Assembly (NCBI GenBank): GCA_023454175.1 | Contig: JAEXRW010000027.1 | Location: 1-33,496, forward strand | DNA length: 33,496 nucleotides | Direction: 5' to 3' | Source: Bacillota bacterium | GTDB taxonomy: Bacteria; Bacillota; Clostridia; Christensenellales; JAEXRW01 | Part shown: positions 31,078 through 33,496 of the stretch, piece after piece | Layout: every line of letters starts with the position of its first letter | How positions within the stretch are numbered: the first letter of the stretch is position 1 | Notes under the pieces: model-generated | Told to the model about the DNA's origin: nothing | The model's database searches: none | The model's input: only the letters and a program-made list of their open reading frames with translations | Program-made: the position numbers and the translations under genes

Positions 31078-31205
31078 GTTAAATGAAAACCCCCAGTTCA
31101 AAACCCCGGTGAACCGGGGTAGGGGTTCCGGGAAGCTTACAGCTTTGAGTAGATAAAAGGATGCTAGGATTAGTAGAAAAGCAACTACCCACCCCCCGCT
31201 CCGCT

Positions 31206-31230
31206 ACAAAGCTTTCACTGGAACCTTTGT
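31206..31230. repeat. Hairpin repeat, copy 1
   Basis: ACAAAGCTTTC, ACT, GGAACCTTTGT: an imperfect 11-bp hairpin, followed by TTTACGC and flanked by CTCCGCT. The same unit with different stem bases is at 31327-31351. Confidence 0.75.
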
Positions 31231-31326
31231 TTTACGCGGTGCGCCTCCCACAACTAAGATTACAGGGAGGTCAACGATACTACGGACGTGGAAGGGAGAA
31301 CAATAGGTAGGGCGCTGCGCTCAGCT

Positions 31327-31351
31327 ACAGACGCTCCACTGGAGCCTCTGC
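31327..31351. repeat. Hairpin repeat, copy 2
   Basis: ACAGACGCTCC, ACT, GGAGCCTCTGC, followed by TTTACGC and preceded by CTCAGCT. Compared with copy 1, several stem positions have changed on both sides so that pairing is kept. No gene is seen in 31078-31549; the rest is unassigned sequence with one more hairpin, GGCCACCG/CGGTGGTC (31514-31535). Confidence 0.75.
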
Positions 31352-31549
31352 TTTACGCTTCGCGCCTACGCAGACTACACGACGCTTCGCTTAACGGCAA
31401 AAGAACGAAACAAAGAACTGAGAATCAAGATAGAGGTACATACTCCTATGCAACTGGGGAAGCGCAGAGTGTCTTTAGACACCGCTGGAACATGCTCATA
31501 TAGGGCTGATTCAGGCCACCGGCTAAGCGGTGGTCATGATTCATATCCG

Positions 31550-31734
31550 CGATAGCTAACCGAAAATGCCCATCTAGTGGCAGCACAAAGAACAAGTCTG
31601 GAAACCTGTGTTACAGGCGGTTCATTTCTGTGTATAAAATCCTGTCCTGGTACATGCGGATCACATCTGTCAGCCACTGAGCCGGGGAGTATCTCAGGAA
31701 AAAGAGTGCAAATAGCCAAAAAGCTGACCTATCG
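31550..31734 (+). ncRNA. Candidate structured RNA upstream of the second cheW
   Basis: Helices found by eye: a closing stem CGATAG (31550-31555) with CTATCG (31729-31734); TAGTGGC (31575-31581) with GCCACTG (31673-31679); CACA (31584-31587) with TGTG (31629-31632); GAAC (31590-31593) with GTTC (31620-31623); CCTGT-GTT-ACAGG (31605-31617); GTCAGC (31669-31674) with GCTGAC (31723-31728). Nested pairing at several levels in a gene-free gap suggests an RNA of about 185 nt. The class is not identified. No promoter or own terminator was found. Confidence 0.5.
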
Positions 31735-31739
31735 GTTAT

Positions 31740-31765
31740 TAAGTTTTGTCGAAAAACGTCGATAG
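31740..31765 (+). promoter_or_regulatory. Sigma-D (sigma-28) promoter of the second cheW
   Basis: TAAG (31740-31743), 14 bases, GTCGATAG (31758-31765), close to the TAAA / GCCGATAT consensus. It lies 72 bases before the cheW start. Its CGATAG also complements CTATCG at 31729-31734. A TTGAGTA/TACTCAA inverted repeat (31785-31813) lies in the leader. Confidence 0.6.
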
Positions 31766-31837
31766 ATATTACATCTCATACTTATTGAGTACATGCAAGT
31801 TAAAAATACTCAAGTTTAAAGAGGTGAAGAAAACACA

Positions 31838-32314
31838 ATGGCTTTTGAAGAGACAGGGGTCCTGGAGCAGGAGGAAGACACGCAGCACGGCAGATACCTC
31901 ACCTTTGCGGTAGGGGAAGAGGTATACGGCATCGGGATCGGAATGGTGACGGAGATCGTGGGACTGCAGCCCATAACGACCATGCCCGAAATGCCGGACT
32001 ATATCATGGGCATCATCAACCTGCGCGGCAAGATCATCCCCGTGATGGACATGCGAAGAAGATTTCACAAGGAGCCGCTCGATTACAACGACAGGACATG
32101 CATCATCGTGCTGGACATCCATGATGTGAGCGTGGGGCTCATCGTGGACCATGTGAACGAAGTATCCACGATCAACGACGAGGACATCGCGCCGCCTCCG
32201 GACTACGGGAGCGGGATCGAGAACAAATTCATCAGCGGGATCGGCAAGACGGACGGCGAAGTGAAGCTGCTGCTGGATACCGAAAAACTGATGAGCCATG
32301 AAGCATTGAATTGA
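31838..32314 (+). CDS. cheW: CheW chemotaxis coupling protein, copy 2
   Basis: The 158-aa protein has the same layout as the first CheW (24539-25030): YLTFAVGEEVYGIGIGMVTEIVG, IMGIINLRGKIIPVMDMRRRF, GLIVDHVNEV and IAPPPDYGSG. The two differ at many positions, so the duplication is not recent. GAGGTGA lies about ten bases before the ATG. It is followed after 38 bases by a receptor gene, repeating the cheW-receptor order of the first unit. It couples receptors to CheA, which is not in the window. Confidence 0.95.
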   Translation: MAFEETGVLEQEEDTQHGRYLTFAVGEEVYGIGIGMVTEIVGLQPITTMPEMPDYIMGIINLRGKIIPVMDMRRRFHKEPLDYNDRTCIIVLDIHDVSVGLIVDHVNEVSTINDEDIAPPPDYGSGIENKFISGIGKTDGEVKLLLDTEKLMSHEALN

Positions 32315-32352
32315 GCACTTTATTTCAATCATCAAAAAGTGAGGGAGCACAA

Positions 32353-33496
32353 TTGAAAGTTACAGTCAAAACACAAATACTCGTGGGATTTATCATATTT
32401 GCTGTACTGGCGGCAGCTGTGGGCACTTACGGGATCGTACAAATATCCAATATCAATACTAACAGTGACACTCTTTTTAATGATGAGGGGATGGCACAAG
32501 GGTACCTGGGGTACGTATATGCCCAGGCCATGTATTACCGGGCCCTGATCCGTGATACGCTTCTACAAACAGACCCCGTTATCCTCAAAAAAGACGCTGA
32601 CGCGATGGTGAAATCGAGAAGCATTTTGCATGAGAATCTGGACCTTTACGGGGAAACGATCGATAACGATGAAGAGAAAGCAGTATTCGATGATTTGGCA
32701 CACAAGATCGAGCTTTTTGAAAACAGGGCAGACGAGATCATCACGCTTGCTCAAACCGACAAGACGGGAGCCAATGCCCTACTGCAAGAGAAGTCAAGCG
32801 CCCAGTATGTAGGAGACGCTATCACGGCACTGGAAAGCGCTGTGCAGGAAAATGTTGAAGAGGGACAAGAAAGACTGGCTAAACAAAATGCCAACACACA
32901 GTTCACGATCATCTTAACCATCGTACTGGTTGTCTTGGCTGTGGCGCTGGCCATTATACTAGGCTTAATCATTTCAAACCGAATCAGCAAGCCGATTAAG
33001 AAGATAGCAAAAGCAGCAGAAAGCATCGCAAACGGCAATACTGACGTACAGATCGATATCAAATCCAAGGATGAAACGGGGCAACTGGCGCAGTCCTTCA
33101 AGAAGATGGTGGGCGCCATCAAGTCCATGATCGCAGACACCAACATGCTGTCGGAAGCAGCCATCAACGGAGACTTCGAAGCCCGCGCAGACGCAGGCAA
33201 GCATGCCGGGGACTACAAGAAGATCGTGGAAGGCATCAACAATACGCTGGACACCATGGCGGATAAGGTATTCTGGTTTGAGAATTTGCTCGACGCCATC
33301 CCCCTGCCCATCTCGGTAACGGACATGGATATGAACTGGACGTTCATCAACAAACCGGTGGAAGGCTTTCTGGGCGTGAAGCGTGCTGAAATGCTCGGCA
33401 AACAGTGCGACAACTGGAACGCGGCGATCTGCAACACGGATAAATGCGGCATCGCACGCCTGCGCAGCGGTCAACTGCGAACGGAATTTGACCAGA
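32353..33496 (+). CDS. Methyl-accepting chemotaxis protein with PAS domain, truncated by the window edge
   Basis: The first 381 residues are visible. The start is TTG at 32353, five bases after GAGGGAG. TM1 lies at about 9-30, an external helical domain at about 35-190, and TM2 at about 194-216, followed by HAMP (SNRISKPIKKIAKAAESIANG). A PAS domain begins at about 310 and has the same Cys pattern as the first receptor: C352, C360 and C365 in QCDNWN and ICNTDKCG. The signalling domain should lie past the right edge. It forms a unit with the cheW just upstream. Confidence 0.93.
   Translation, partial: MKVTVKTQILVGFIIFAVLAAAVGTYGIVQISNINTNSDTLFNDEGMAQGYLGYVYAQAMYYRALIRDTLLQTDPVILKKDADAMVKSRSILHENLDLYGETIDNDEEKAVFDDLAHKIELFENRADEIITLAQTDKTGANALLQEKSSAQYVGDAITALESAVQENVEEGQERLAKQNANTQFTIILTIVLVVLAVALAIILGLIISNRISKPIKKIAKAAESIANGNTDVQIDIKSKDETGQLAQSFKKMVGAIKSMIADTNMLSEAAINGDFEARADAGKHAGDYKKIVEGINNTLDTMADKVFWFENLLDAIPLPISVTDMDMNWTFINKPVEGFLGVKRAEMLGKQCDNWNAAICNTDKCGIARLRSGQLRTEFDQ

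Noticed and set aside
31550..31734. Cobalamin riboswitch
   Set aside because: GCCACTG and an AGCCA-like 3' block are suggestive, but the GGGAA and GGTG-AA-TCC core is not present in the expected order and spacing.
31577..31765. Short open frames on both strands over the candidate RNA
   Set aside because: No ribosome binding site and no domain pattern. They overlap complementary segments better explained as RNA structure.

Overview
The window looks like chromosome from a motile, Gram-positive-type anaerobe of the class Clostridia. The evidence is its strong AGGAGG-type ribosome binding sites, frequent TTG and GTG starts, several lipobox lipoproteins, a rubredoxin-like protein beside a Bcp peroxidase, TAAA-N14..16-CCGATAT (sigma-D/sigma-28) promoters before chemotaxis genes, and a moderately high GC content with AT-rich intergenic gaps. 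I cannot name the genus. No tRNA, rRNA or CRISPR array was seen.

Layout. Positions 1-120 are the end of an IS30-like insertion sequence whose transposase runs off the left edge. A repeat-rich gap and a lipoprotein follow. A probable drug or lipid export locus comes next: an autoregulated TetR gene with a perfect 12-bp inverted-repeat operator, a flavodoxin-like reductase, and a 1029-aa MMPL/RND transporter. Positions 6.5-7.9 kb hold two small lipoproteins and a 127-aa protein of unknown family. Positions 7.9-10.1 kb carry two membrane-anchored FMN-binding proteins, one fused to a cytochrome-b-like membrane domain, around a methyltransferase. Positions 10.2-13.2 kb hold a minus-strand series: DUF3786, nitroreductase, HicBA toxin-antitoxin, phosphoesterase, and a second member of the 127-aa family.

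Positions 13.4-20.6 kb contain a polysaccharide deacetylase lipoprotein, a MocR/PdxR-type regulator divergent from a 68-aa gene, a GNAT acetyltransferase, an XRE-S24 regulator that has lost its catalytic serine, a Gly/Pro/Phe-rich small protein, a rubredoxin-like/Bcp pair, and a second deacetylase paralogue. Positions 20.8-24.1 kb encode two related GT4 glycosyltransferases, the second fused to a PlsC-type acyltransferase. This suggests membrane glycolipid synthesis. The two genes share a related 5' leader.

Positions 24.4-33.5 kb are a chemotaxis block: cheW-MCP, MCP, TetR, cheW-MCP (the last runs off the right edge). Sigma-D promoters precede both cheW genes. The 835-base gap between the TetR gene and the second cheW holds hairpin repeats and a segment with many mutually compatible and competing helices. 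It is my best candidate for an undescribed structured RNA.

Scattered through the gaps is a short interspersed element: a 7-nt-period AT-rich or GTTGA tract followed by a hairpin. The stem sequence differs between copies while base pairing is kept.
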